Notes: generated by a model from the sequence alone, not told the origin. 6,127 bases of DNA from Roseomonas sp. (GCA_020249415.1 JADCFR010000025.1:1-6127); one strand, 5' to 3'. Positions 1 to 6,127 are shown, numbered from the stretch's first letter. Translations and numbers: made by a program.

Positions 1-365
1 CTATTGCGGATATTGGGCACGCGTTCGATGGTGAAGGCGACATCATCGGCGGTGAAATCCCGCCCATCATGCCATTTCACGCCGGGGCGGAGCTTGAATT
101 CCCAGACGGTGTCGGAAATGGGCCGCCAGCTTTCCGCCAGCATGGGTTGCAGCCGTGCCTCGGCATCCTGTTCCACTAGCCGGTCGAACATGTGCTGCGT
201 CAGGCTGATATTGGGGGAGGCATTGTAGAAATGCGGATCAAGCGCGGTGGGCGATCCGCCAATACCAATAGTGAGGTTTTGCGCCAGCGCGGCCGAAGTG
301 CCGATGGAGGCCAGTAACGCCGCGGCGAGCGACAGGGCAGGGATTCGGGACGGGGAGGGGGGCAT
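1..365 (-). CDS. Partial ABC transporter solute-binding protein, family 5 (5' end only)
   Basis: This is the N-terminal 121 residues of a periplasmic solute-binding protein of the dipeptide/oligopeptide/nickel class (SBP_bac_5); the gene continues past the left edge. The start is ATG at 365-363, preceded by AAGGAG with a 9-nt spacer, and no in-frame start codon lies just upstream. Residues 1-28 form a Sec signal peptide: one Arg at position 7, a hydrophobic Ala/Leu stretch, then a signal peptidase I site ALA|Q. The mature part has the family hallmarks TALDPHF, MFDRLVEQD, WEFKLRPGVKWHDG and FTADDVAFTIERVPN. It aligns without gaps to the divergent binding protein starting at 467, with about 45 of 93 positions identical, so the two are paralogues. 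The last codon is cut after AG; by analogy with the paralogue (PNS) it should encode Ser. Further transporter genes may lie beyond the left edge, but that cannot be seen. The substrate is unknown. Confidence 0.9.
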   Translation of the reverse strand, partial: MPPSPSRIPALSLAAALLASIGTSAALAQNLTIGIGGSPTALDPHFYNASPNISLTQHMFDRLVEQDAEARLQPMLAESWRPISDTVWEFKLRPGVKWHDGRDFTADDVAFTIERVPNIRN

Positions 366-374
366 GCCGGCATT

Positions 375-380
375 CTCCTT
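375..380 (-). promoter_or_regulatory. Ribosome-binding site of the minus-strand binding-protein gene
   Basis: Read on the minus strand this is AAGGAG, a strong Shine-Dalgarno match, 9 nt before the ATG at 365. It fixes the start of the partial gene: the other nearby ATG, a few bases upstream, is out of frame. Confidence 0.75.
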
Positions 381-391
381 GCGATCAATGG

Positions 392-419
392 GCCGATGCT
401 AGCCGCGCCCCGCATCGGC
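392..419. repeat. Perfect 8-bp inverted repeat, operator-like
   Basis: GCCGATGC at 392-399 is the exact reverse complement of GCATCGGC at 412-419, with a 12-nt spacer. The arms do not extend by further Watson-Crick pairs. The left arm overlaps a 6-bp palindrome GCTAGC at 398-403. Its place midway between two divergent starts fits a binding site for a dimeric regulator. It could also form a hairpin in a 5' leader. No regulator gene is visible in the window to pair it with. Confidence 0.45.
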
Positions 420-447
420 TGCTAGAAGGAAGCGAGGTTTGGCTCAA
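419..447 (-). promoter_or_regulatory. Weak candidate sigma-70-type promoter for the minus-strand gene
   Basis: On the minus strand TTGAGC (447-442) is followed after 17 bp by TAGCAG (424-419). The -35 element matches TTGACA at the first four positions; the -10 element is poor. The spacing is ideal, and transcription would begin near 411, inside the inverted repeat, leaving a leader of about 45 nt. In GC-rich DNA such matches arise by chance, so this is only a candidate. Confidence 0.22.
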
Positions 448-454
448 AAACAAT

Positions 455-460
455 AGGGGG
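455..460 (+). promoter_or_regulatory. Ribosome-binding site of the plus-strand binding-protein gene
   Basis: AGGGGG lies 6 nt before the ATG at 467. It supports that start, as does the complete signal peptide that begins there. Confidence 0.6.
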
Positions 461-466
461 TCTGGG

Positions 467-2056
467 ATGACGGGAAAACTTCGCAAGCTGGCGCTGGCCG
501 CCGGCACGGCTTTCATTGGCCTTTCGGCGCAAGGCGCGCTGGCGCAAAGTGTCACCATGGCGGTGGCCGCGCCGGTCACCTCGCTTGATCCGCATTACCA
601 CCAGCTTTCGCCCAATAATGCGGTGGCGGATACGATTTTCGACAAGCTGGTGAATACGGATGCCAAGTCGAACAACCTGCCGGGGCTGGCGTTGAGCTGG
701 CGCGCGGTTGAACCCAATGTCTGGGAATTCAAGCTGCGGCCCAATGTGCGCTTCCATAATGGCAACCCCTTCACGGCAGAGGATGTGGCCTTCACCTTGC
801 AGCGCCTGCCGAATGTGCCCAATAGCCCGTCATCCTTCGCGGCCTATTCGCGACCCATCCAGGCCATGGAGATTGTGGACCCGCTGACCATCCGTTTCCG
901 GACCGCGGCACCGCATCCGCTGATGCCCTTGGACATGACCAATGTCCGCATCCTGGACCGCGAGACGCATCAGAACGCGACGACCGAGGATTTCAATGCG
1001 GGCCGTGCGGCGATTGGCACGGGCCCCTATCGCGTGGTGTCGCATCGCAGCGGCGACCGGATCGAATTTGAGCGGAACGACAATTACTGGGGCGACCGCG
1101 CGCCCTTTCAGCGCGTGCTTTATCGCATGATCACCAATGACGCGGCGCGCACGGCGGCGCTGCTGGCGGGCGATGTTGAATTCATTGACCAGGTGCCGAC
1201 CTCCGATTTGGCGAAGCTCCGGCAGGATAACCGGATTGCGCTTTCTGAGACGGTCGGGCTGCGCCTGATCTTCCTGGGGTTGGATCATTTGCGCCAGGCG
1301 AATGAGAACTCGCCCTTTATCACGGATAATGATGGCCGGCCGTTGGGGCGTAATCCGCTACAGGATGTGCGGGTACGGCGTGCGCTGTCGATCGCCATTG
1401 ACCGGAAGGCGATTGTGGACCGGGTGATGGAAGGGGCGGCGGTGCCAGCGGGGCAATTCCTGCCTGAAGGCGTCTATACCCATGTGCCCGGCGTGACCCC
1501 GCCAGCCTTTGATCCGGATGCGGCGCGCCGGTTGCTTGCCGAAGCGGGCTATCCGCAGGGTTTCCGCATTCAGTTGAATGGCCCGAATGACCGCTATGTT
1601 AATGATGCACGCATCATCCAGGCCGTGGGCCAGATGTGGACTCGTATTGGTGTGCGCACCACGGTGGAGGCGCAGCCCTGGACCACTTTTGTGGGTCGCG
1701 CGGGCCGGGCTGATTTCTCGGCGCATTTGATTGGCTGGGGGTCGAACCCTGATGGGTCGCATCCGCTCCGCAATATCCTCGCGACCCAGACCCGTGAAAG
1801 GGGCTGGGGGTCTTCCAATCGTGGGCGCTATTCCAACCCGCGGTTGGATGCGCTGCTCGATCAATCTTTGGTCGAGCTGGATGAACCGAAGCGCGTGCAG
1901 CTGGTGATTGAAGCGCAGCGCATCGCGGCTGAAGATGTGGCGGTGATCCCGCTGCATATCCAAACCAATATCTGGGGCATGCGCCGGCATTTGGCGCATG
2001 ATGCCCGCAATGATGAGCTGACGCGCGCGCAGGATGTGCGCCCGGCGGCGCGCTGA
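467..2056 (+). CDS. Dpp/Opp-type ABC transporter periplasmic solute-binding protein (SBP_bac_5)
   Basis: This 529-residue protein is the solute receptor of the downstream importer and acts in the periplasm. Residues 1-26 are a Sec signal peptide (MTGKLRK n-region, hydrophobic core, cleavage ALA|QS). No lipobox is present, so the protein should be soluble. Family 5 landmarks follow in order: TSLDPHY (about 38-44), WEFKLRPNVRFHNG (86-99), FTAEDVAF (102-109), GTGPYRV (184-190), NYWGD (206-210), a segment ending DVRVRRALSIAIDR (300-313), and GWGSNPDG (423-430). Length is normal for the family (about 500-540). It is first in the operon, with 15 nt before the permease gene. In the GW-x-x motif, where E. 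coli DppA and OppA have a conserved Asp that binds the peptide amino group, this protein has Asn427, so a peptide substrate should not be assumed. Glutathione, opine-like or other small solutes are alternatives. The family is secure; the ligand is not known. Confidence 0.95.
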   Translation: MTGKLRKLALAAGTAFIGLSAQGALAQSVTMAVAAPVTSLDPHYHQLSPNNAVADTIFDKLVNTDAKSNNLPGLALSWRAVEPNVWEFKLRPNVRFHNGNPFTAEDVAFTLQRLPNVPNSPSSFAAYSRPIQAMEIVDPLTIRFRTAAPHPLMPLDMTNVRILDRETHQNATTEDFNAGRAAIGTGPYRVVSHRSGDRIEFERNDNYWGDRAPFQRVLYRMITNDAARTAALLAGDVEFIDQVPTSDLAKLRQDNRIALSETVGLRLIFLGLDHLRQANENSPFITDNDGRPLGRNPLQDVRVRRALSIAIDRKAIVDRVMEGAAVPAGQFLPEGVYTHVPGVTPPAFDPDAARRLLAEAGYPQGFRIQLNGPNDRYVNDARIIQAVGQMWTRIGVRTTVEAQPWTTFVGRAGRADFSAHLIGWGSNPDGSHPLRNILATQTRERGWGSSNRGRYSNPRLDALLDQSLVELDEPKRVQLVIEAQRIAAEDVAVIPLHIQTNIWGMRRHLAHDARNDELTRAQDVRPAAR

Positions 2057-2071
2057 ACCGGATAGGGGCTC

Positions 2072-3049
2072 ATGACCGTCTACCTCGTCCGGCGCGTTTT
2101 GCAGGCACTGCTTGTTGTGCTGGCGATGTCGCTGATTGTCTTTATCGGCGTCTCTGCCATTGGCGATCCGGTGGAAATCCTGATCAGCCCGGATGCGGAT
2201 CAGATTGAGCGTGAACGCGCGGTGCAGGCGCTTGGGCTCGATCTGCCGCTCTGGCAGCAATATGCGGTGTTTTTGACCAAGGCTTTGCAGGGCGATCTGG
2301 GGCGGTCATTTGTCTATAATGAACCGGCGCTGAAGCTGATTTTGCAGCGCATGCCGGCCACTATGGAACTGGCCTTTGGCGCGACCATTTTCGCGCTGAT
2401 CATCGGCCTGCCGCTTGGGCTTTATGCGGGGCTCCGGCCCGATAGCCGCCTCAGCCGCATCATCATGGCGGGCTCCATATTGGGCTTTTCGCTGCCGACC
2501 TTCTGGGTTGGGCTGATGCTGATCATGGTATTCGCGGTTTATCTGGGCTGGCTGCCCTCCACCGGCCGGGGGGAAACCGGCACGCTGCTTGGCCTGCAAT
2601 GGTCCTTCCTGACCTGGGATGGCTTGCGCCACTTGGCCATGCCTGCCCTGAACTTATCGCTGTTCAAGATCAGCCTGGTCATTCGCCTGACGCGCGCAGG
2701 TGTGCGCGAAACCATGCTGATGGATTACGTGAAATTCGCCCGCGCCAAGGGGCTTTCGCCGGCGCGCGTGACCTTCGTGCATGTCTTCAAGAATATCCTG
2801 ATCCCGGTAGTCACCGTGGTGGGGCTTGAGCTTGGCAGCACCATCGCCTTCTCCGTCGTGACGGAAAGCGTCTTCGCTTGGCCTGGCATGGGCAAGCTGA
2901 TCATTGATTCGATCAATGTGCTGGATCGGCCGGTGATTGTCGCTTACCTCATGATGATCGTGCTGATCTTCATCGCAATCAATCTGATCGTTGATCTGAC
3001 CTATTCAATGCTTGACCCGCGCGTCCGGCTGGAGAGCAAAGGCACATGA
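2072..3049 (+). CDS. DppB-like ABC transporter inner-membrane permease
   Basis: This 325-residue integral membrane protein is one half of the translocation channel. It opens with the typical DppB/OppB start (YLVRRVLQALLVVLAMS), forming TM1 at about 9-30. A periplasmic loop follows with LGLDLPLWQQYAVFL and GDLGRSF. The BPD_transp_1 core has predicted TM segments at roughly 99-120, 132-157, 188-206, 243-265 and 288-309. The cytoplasmic EAA loop that docks on an ATPase is DYVKFARAKGLSP...HVFKN (218-241), with its conserved glycine (G227) intact. TESVFAWPGMGKL (264-276) and the C-terminal LDPRVR are further family signatures. The start ATG has GGATAGGGG just upstream (2060-2068). The stop overlaps the next start as ATGA, suggesting translational coupling with the partner permease. 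The length is usual for DppB. GsiC or NikB-type permeases would look similar. Confidence 0.95.
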   Translation: MTVYLVRRVLQALLVVLAMSLIVFIGVSAIGDPVEILISPDADQIERERAVQALGLDLPLWQQYAVFLTKALQGDLGRSFVYNEPALKLILQRMPATMELAFGATIFALIIGLPLGLYAGLRPDSRLSRIIMAGSILGFSLPTFWVGLMLIMVFAVYLGWLPSTGRGETGTLLGLQWSFLTWDGLRHLAMPALNLSLFKISLVIRLTRAGVRETMLMDYVKFARAKGLSPARVTFVHVFKNILIPVVTVVGLELGSTIAFSVVTESVFAWPGMGKLIIDSINVLDRPVIVAYLMMIVLIFIAINLIVDLTYSMLDPRVRLESKGT

Positions 3050-3957
3050 GCGACGCTGCCCTTCCCGCCAAAATCGCCGATAAGGTGGAAACGCCTTTTC
3101 GGCGCTTTGTATCCGAATTCGCCGAAAGCAAGGTCGCCCTTGGCGCGCTGGTGGTGTTCGTCATCATCGCGCTGCTGGCGATTTTCGCACCCTGGATCAC
3201 GCCGCAGAACCCCTATGATTTGGCCGAACTTGACATCATGGATGGGCGGATGGAGCCCGGCACGGTGGGCGGTGCGGGCTTCACCTATTGGCTCGGTACG
3301 GATGATCAGGGGCGTGATATGCTCTCTGGCATCATCTATGGCTTGCGGATTTCACTGACCGTTGGCGCGGGTTCGGCTTTGATTGCCTGCCTGATTGGCG
3401 CGTCCCTTGGCTTGCTCGCGGCCTATGCCGGTGGGCGGACCGATAGCGTCATCATGCGCCTTGTGGATTTGCAATTGTCCTTCCCGACCATTCTGGCGGC
3501 GCTCATGATCCTGGCCTTTTTGGGCAAGGGCATCATGAATGTGGTGATCGCGCTCGTGTTGGTGGAATGGGCCTATTATGCGCGCACGGTGCGCGGCACG
3601 GCGCTAGTGGAAAGACGGCGCGAATATATCGAGGCGGCGCAATGCCTCGCCTTGCCGACACATCGCGTGCTGTTCCGCCATTTGCTGCCGAATTGCCTGC
3701 CGCCCTTGATTGTGGTCGGTACCATGCAGGTGGCGCGTGCCATTGCGCTGGAAGCGACGCTTTCCTTCCTGGGTCTTGGCGTGCCGATCACGGAACCATC
3801 GCTCGGCCTGCTGATCGCCAATGGCTATGAGTATATGCTTTCCGGTAAATACTGGATTTCCTTCTATCCCGGCATTGCGCTGCTGATCACGATTGTCGCC
3901 ATCAATCTGGTCGGCGATCAATTGCGTGATGTGCTGAACCCGCGGCTGAAGAAATAG
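3046..3957 (+). CDS. DppC-like ABC transporter inner-membrane permease
   Basis: This 303-residue protein is the second channel subunit. Residues about 15-60 are an OppC_N-type segment (FVSEFAESKVALGALVV, TM1 about 31-50, then APWITPQNPYDL). The diagnostic LGTDDQGRDMLSGIIYGLR lies at 83-101, followed by the BPD_transp_1 core with TMs at roughly 102-127, 145-160, 163-178, 218-238 and 274-292. The EAA loop reads EYIEAAQCLALPTHR...HLLPN (193-216). The usually invariant glycine of EAA-x3-G is Ala202 here, whereas the partner permease keeps it. Other hallmarks are EATLSFLGLGVP (236-247), the SLGLLIANG stretch (252-260) and the C-terminal DVLNPRLKK. The start overlaps the stop of the preceding permease gene (ATGA), with GGAG at 3031-3034. 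Length and order fit the Dpp family. Confidence 0.95.
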   Translation: MSDAALPAKIADKVETPFRRFVSEFAESKVALGALVVFVIIALLAIFAPWITPQNPYDLAELDIMDGRMEPGTVGGAGFTYWLGTDDQGRDMLSGIIYGLRISLTVGAGSALIACLIGASLGLLAAYAGGRTDSVIMRLVDLQLSFPTILAALMILAFLGKGIMNVVIALVLVEWAYYARTVRGTALVERRREYIEAAQCLALPTHRVLFRHLLPNCLPPLIVVGTMQVARAIALEATLSFLGLGVPITEPSLGLLIANGYEYMLSGKYWISFYPGIALLITIVAINLVGDQLRDVLNPRLKK

Positions 3958-3961
3958 GCAC

Positions 3962-4945
3962 ATGACGGCACCTACACTCGAAGTTCGCGATTTGCAGACG
4001 CATTTCTTCACCCGCGCGGGTGTGGTGAAGGCCGTGGATGGCGTTTCCTTTTCCGTTGGCCGCGGCAAGGTGATGGGGCTGGTCGGTGAATCCGGTTCCG
4101 GCAAATCCGTCACTGGCTTTTCCATCATCGGCCTGGTTGACCCGCCGGGCAGGATTGCGGGCGGGTCCATCCTGTTTCAGGGGCGCGATCTGGCGAAATT
4201 ATCCGAAGAGGAAATGCGCGATTTGCGGGGCAACCGCATCGCCATGATCTTCCAGGACCCGATGATGACGCTGAACCCGGTGCTGCGCATTGATACGCAG
4301 ATGATCGAAACGGTTTTGGCGCATAAGAAGGTCTCGACCGAGGAAGCCCGGCAGAGGGCGCGCGATACGCTCGGTATGGTCGGCATTCCATCCCCGGATG
4401 AAAGGCTGAAGGCCTATCCGCACCAGTTTTCCGGCGGCATGCGCCAGCGTGTGGCCATTGCCATCGCGCTATTGCATGAACCGCAATTGATCATCGCCGA
4501 TGAACCGACCACGGCTTTGGATGTGACGATTCAGGGCCAGATATTGGCCGAGGTGCAAAAGCTTTGCGCCACCACGGGCACTTCCATGATCTGGATCACG
4601 CATGATCTTTCGGTGGTTGCCGGCCTCGCGGATGATATTGCGGTGATGTATGCCGGTCGCATTGTCGAAAAAGGGGTGGTGGGGGAAGTGCTGGACAAGC
4701 CCTTGCATCCCTATACCCATGGGCTGATCGGTTCGGTCCCAAGCCGCAACAAGCGCGGTGAGGAACTCAGGCAAATTCCGGGCATGACGCCTTCGCTGTT
4801 GAATCTGCCGCCGGGCTGCGCCTTTCGTGCGCGTTGCCCGCGTGCCTCTGAAGCCTGCCTCGCAGAGCCCGTGATGGCGGAGATTCTGCCAGGGCGCGAG
4901 GTGCGCTGCATTCACCCCCATCTGGAAGCCTCTGAGGCCGCATGA
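3962..4945 (+). CDS. DppD-like ABC transporter ATP-binding protein
   Basis: This 327-residue cytoplasmic ATPase is one of the two nucleotide-binding subunits that power import. All motifs are present: Walker A GESGSGKS (42-49), Q-loop FQDP with Q98, signature FSGGMRQR (156-163), Walker B LIIADEP with catalytic E181 (176-182), D-loop ALD (185-187) and switch His214 (THD). The C-terminal oligopeptide-transporter domain (oligo_HPY) includes [12 protein letters not shown] (249-260) and four cysteines, C286, C292, C299 and C316, spaced x5, x6 and x16. This cysteine pattern is shared by DppD/OppD proteins and is reported to bind a 4Fe-4S cluster in some of them. The start lies 4 nt after the permease stop and has only a weak Shine-Dalgarno. 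The stop overlaps the next gene as ATGA. It appears fully functional. Which permease it contacts cannot be read from sequence alone. Confidence 0.95.
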   Translation: MTAPTLEVRDLQTHFFTRAGVVKAVDGVSFSVGRGKVMGLVGESGSGKSVTGFSIIGLVDPPGRIAGGSILFQGRDLAKLSEEEMRDLRGNRIAMIFQDPMMTLNPVLRIDTQMIETVLAHKKVSTEEARQRARDTLGMVGIPSPDERLKAYPHQFSGGMRQRVAIAIALLHEPQLIIADEPTTALDVTIQGQILAEVQKLCATTGTSMIWITHDLSVVAGLADDIAVMYAGRIVEKGVVGEVLDKPLHPYTHGLIGSVPSRNKRGEELRQIPGMTPSLLNLPPGCAFRARCPRASEACLAEPVMAEILPGREVRCIHPHLEASEAA

Positions 4946-5940
4946 ACCCCGCACCCATGCTGGAACTGCGCGGCATTACGCGCCGGTTTGAAAAGAAGTT
5001 GGATTTCGCGGGCCGCATTGCGCAGCGCCTGGGTGCGCCGGTGCGCGAGGAAGTGGTGCATGCGGTAGATGGCGTGGACCTTACTATTCGGAAGGGTGAG
5101 GTTGTCGGCCTGGTGGGTGAATCCGGCTGCGGCAAATCCACGCTCGGGCGCATGGTGGCGGGTATTTTGCCGCCAACGGAAGGCACGATTCTGCGCGATG
5201 GCCGCGACATCAAGGCGCTGACGGGTGCTGAGGCGCGGCAGATGAAGCTGCGCACCCAGATGATTTTCCAGGACCCCTATGCGTCGCTCAATCCGCGCAT
5301 GCGCGTTCTGGATATTGTGGGCGAGGCACCGCGCGTGCATGGGCTTTTGGCTGGTGCGTCCTTTGATGATTATGTGGATGAGCAAATGCGCCGTGCGGGT
5401 TTGGACCCGGGCTTCAAGCGGCGCTATCCGCATCAATTCTCGGGCGGGCAGCGCCAGCGTATCGGGATTGCGCGCGCGCTGGCGGTGAAACCGGATTTCA
5501 TTGTCTGCGATGAAGCCGTGGCGGCGCTGGATGTTTCGATCCAGGCGCAAATTCTGAACCTCTTCATGCGGCTCAGGCGTGAACTTGATTTGACCTATCT
5601 TTTCATCAGCCATGATCTTGGCGTGGTGGAACATCTGTCGGATCGCGTGGTGATCATGTATCTGGGGCGCGTGGTGGAAGAAGCGGATACCGAAACCGTC
5701 TTCCGCCGACCGAATCACCCCTATACGCGGTCCTTGCTGGATTCCGTGCCGCGCATTGAAAACCGCAAGCGCGCTTTCAGCGTGGTAAAGGGCGAAATCC
5801 CGTCACCGCTCAACCCGCCGAGTGGCTGCCATTTCCATCCACGCTGCCCGCTGGCGATGGAACGCTGCCGGGTGGAGGTGCCGAAGCTGCGAGAGATTGC
5901 GCCCGGCCAGCGCAGCGCTTGTCATTTGAACGATCAATGA
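4942..5940 (+). CDS. DppF-like ABC transporter ATP-binding protein
   Basis: This 332-residue ATPase should pair with the preceding one as a heterodimer. It shows Walker [10 protein letters not shown] (59-67), Q-loop Q110 ([12 protein letters not shown]), the canonical signature FSGGQRQR (166-173), Walker B FIVCDEA with catalytic E191, D-loop ALD, and switch His224 (SHD). The residue after the catalytic glutamate is Ala rather than the common Pro ([10 protein letters not shown]), which should not affect hydrolysis. An extra stretch at about 17-38, between the first two strands, is typical of DppF/OppF. The C-terminal domain has [12 protein letters not shown] (259-270) and four cysteines, C296, C302, C309 and C327 (x5, x6, x17), a potential iron-sulfur site as in the partner. 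The start is coupled by ATGA to the previous gene, with GAGG at 4934-4937. Its own stop overlaps the start of a micro-lipoprotein gene, again as ATGA. Confidence 0.95.
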   Translation: MNPAPMLELRGITRRFEKKLDFAGRIAQRLGAPVREEVVHAVDGVDLTIRKGEVVGLVGESGCGKSTLGRMVAGILPPTEGTILRDGRDIKALTGAEARQMKLRTQMIFQDPYASLNPRMRVLDIVGEAPRVHGLLAGASFDDYVDEQMRRAGLDPGFKRRYPHQFSGGQRQRIGIARALAVKPDFIVCDEAVAALDVSIQAQILNLFMRLRRELDLTYLFISHDLGVVEHLSDRVVIMYLGRVVEEADTETVFRRPNHPYTRSLLDSVPRIENRKRAFSVVKGEIPSPLNPPSGCHFHPRCPLAMERCRVEVPKLREIAPGQRSACHLNDQ

Positions 5941-6056
5941 ACATGCGCTTCTTCCTCGCCGCGCTGCTGCTGTTTGGGCTTGCCGCTTGTGAAGGCAGTG
6001 GCACGCGCGGCGGTTATGTTGGTGGCGGCGCGGGCGGTAATCGCCTGTCAAACTGA
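5937..6056 (+). CDS. Micro-lipoprotein, 39 residues, translationally coupled to the ATPase gene
   Basis: This short gene encodes a probable lipoprotein. Residues 1-17 are a compact signal peptide: Arg4, then FFLAALLLFGLAA. A textbook lipobox LAAC has its lipidated cysteine at position 18. The mature part is only 22 residues, rich in glycine (GGYVGGGAGG), and ends RLSN. Residue +2 is Glu, not Asp, so by the E. coli rule it would be sorted to the outer membrane. ATG at 5937 overlaps the ATPase stop as ATGA, the same junction used at two other points in this operon; a second in-frame ATG at 5943 is an alternative start. No good Shine-Dalgarno precedes either, so translation would depend on coupling. 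I recognise no family. It resembles entericidin-type tiny lipoproteins only in size and lipobox. A role in transport is not implied by the sequence, and the gene may simply sit next to the operon. Confidence 0.7.
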   Translation: MNMRFFLAALLLFGLAACEGSGTRGGYVGGGAGGNRLSN

Positions 6057-6127
6057 ACCCGTGCTACTGCCGCGCGTGCGCGACGCCGCATAGAAACTCG
6101 CCATCGCAAACAGCGCAATCGCCAACA
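6048..6127 (-). CDS. Possible C-terminus of a converging gene (partial)
   Basis: On the minus strand an open frame enters from the right edge and ends at TGA (6050-6048). The last 25 residues begin LAIALFAMASFYAAS and finish RTRGSSTGSV. A hydrophobic helix followed by basic and small polar residues looks like the tail of an inner-membrane protein with its C-terminus in the cytoplasm. If real, its stop overlaps the 3' end of the plus-strand micro-lipoprotein gene by 9 bases, a convergent arrangement. Only about 80 bases are visible, and another minus-strand frame is also open here to a TAG at 6066-6064, so chance cannot be excluded. Confidence 0.4.
   Translation of the reverse strand, partial: LAIALFAMASFYAASRTRGSSTGSV

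Larger units (their letters stand above)
366..466. promoter_or_regulatory. Divergent intergenic region between two solute-binding protein genes
   Basis: This 101-bp stretch separates the start codons of two divergently transcribed paralogous binding-protein genes, so it should hold both promoters and any shared control sites. It contains a minus-strand Shine-Dalgarno (375-380), a plus-strand Shine-Dalgarno (455-460), a perfect inverted repeat (392-399 with 412-419), the palindrome GCTAGC (398-403) and a second GCTAG at 421-425. No convincing plus-strand -35/-10 pair was found by eye. No open reading frame here looks like a gene. Confidence 0.7.

Noticed and set aside
4..228. Plus-strand open frame of 74 codons at the left edge
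   Set aside because: It is antisense to the family 5 binding-protein coding sequence, and its Ser/Arg/Cys-rich translation is typical of a shadow frame.
379..407. Possible plus-strand promoter beginning with TTGCGA at 379
   Set aside because: At 16-18 bp downstream there is only GC-rich sequence with no -10-like hexamer.
200..415. Minus-strand open frame of 71 codons overlapping the start of the partial binding protein
   Set aside because: It is in a different frame from the one giving the signal peptide and family 5 motifs. It lacks the well-placed AAGGAG that serves the ATG at 365, and its product is Pro/Arg-rich without features.
1358..2260. Long minus-strand open frame (300 codons) opposite the binding-protein gene
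   Set aside because: It lies antisense to a gene with clear family motifs, its translation is rich in Arg, His and Gln with no recognisable domain, and it crosses the binding-protein/permease junction. It is a GC-bias shadow.
3604..4170. Minus-strand open frame of 188 codons across the permease C/ATPase D junction
   Set aside because: Both plus-strand genes are secure and complete, and the antisense product has no coherent hydrophobic or domain pattern.
4928..4938. GCCTC-T-GAGGC near-palindrome just before the DppF-like start
   Set aside because: The one-base centre prevents a real hairpin. The GAGG part is better explained as the Shine-Dalgarno of the next gene.
4912..5718. Minus-strand open frame (268 codons) opposite the DppF-like ATPase gene
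   Set aside because: The plus strand has every ABC ATPase motif here. The antisense translation is low-complexity, Arg/His/Ala-rich and has no ribosome-binding site that I can support.
6071..6082. CGCGC-GT-GCGCG inverted repeat after the micro-lipoprotein gene, considered as a terminator
   Set aside because: The loop is too small for the full stem, no run of T follows on either strand, and such GC alternation is common in GC-rich DNA.

Overview
The window is GC-rich (about 60% by eye) and densely coded. ATGA stop/start overlaps, Ala-x-Ala signal peptides and the flavour of the proteins suggest an alphaproteobacterium, plausibly Acetobacteraceae/Rhodospirillales. That lineage call is an inference from protein style, not from a marker gene.

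Layout from left to right. Bases 1-365 hold the 5' part of a minus-strand gene for a periplasmic solute-binding protein of the SBP_bac_5 family; it runs off the left edge. A 101-bp divergent intergenic region (366-466) carries ribosome-binding sites for both flanking genes, a perfect 8-bp inverted repeat and one weak promoter candidate. From 467 to 5940 there is a complete five-gene plus-strand operon for a dipeptide/oligopeptide-type (Dpp/Opp) ABC importer: solute-binding protein, DppB-like permease, DppC-like permease, DppD-like ATPase and DppF-like ATPase. A 39-residue lipoprotein gene, too short for most gene callers, overlaps the end of the last ATPase gene by ATGA. At the right edge a minus-strand reading frame (6127 to 6048) may be the C-terminus of a converging gene.

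How the genes work together: the binding protein captures a solute in the periplasm and delivers it to the two-permease channel. The two ATPases power import; both keep all canonical nucleotide-binding motifs and the four-cysteine C-terminal motif. The two binding-protein genes that face each other across the intergenic region are clear paralogues (about 45 of 93 ungapped positions identical by hand count over the shared N-terminal part). This suggests a duplicated locus whose copies may handle different solutes.

Nothing points to a wholly new system. The points most worth a second look are the coupled micro-lipoprotein, the operator-like inverted repeat between the divergent paralogues, and two departures from family consensus: the binding-protein pocket motif and the DppC EAA-loop glycine. 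No RNA genes, CRISPR arrays, insertion sequences or convincing intrinsic terminators were seen.
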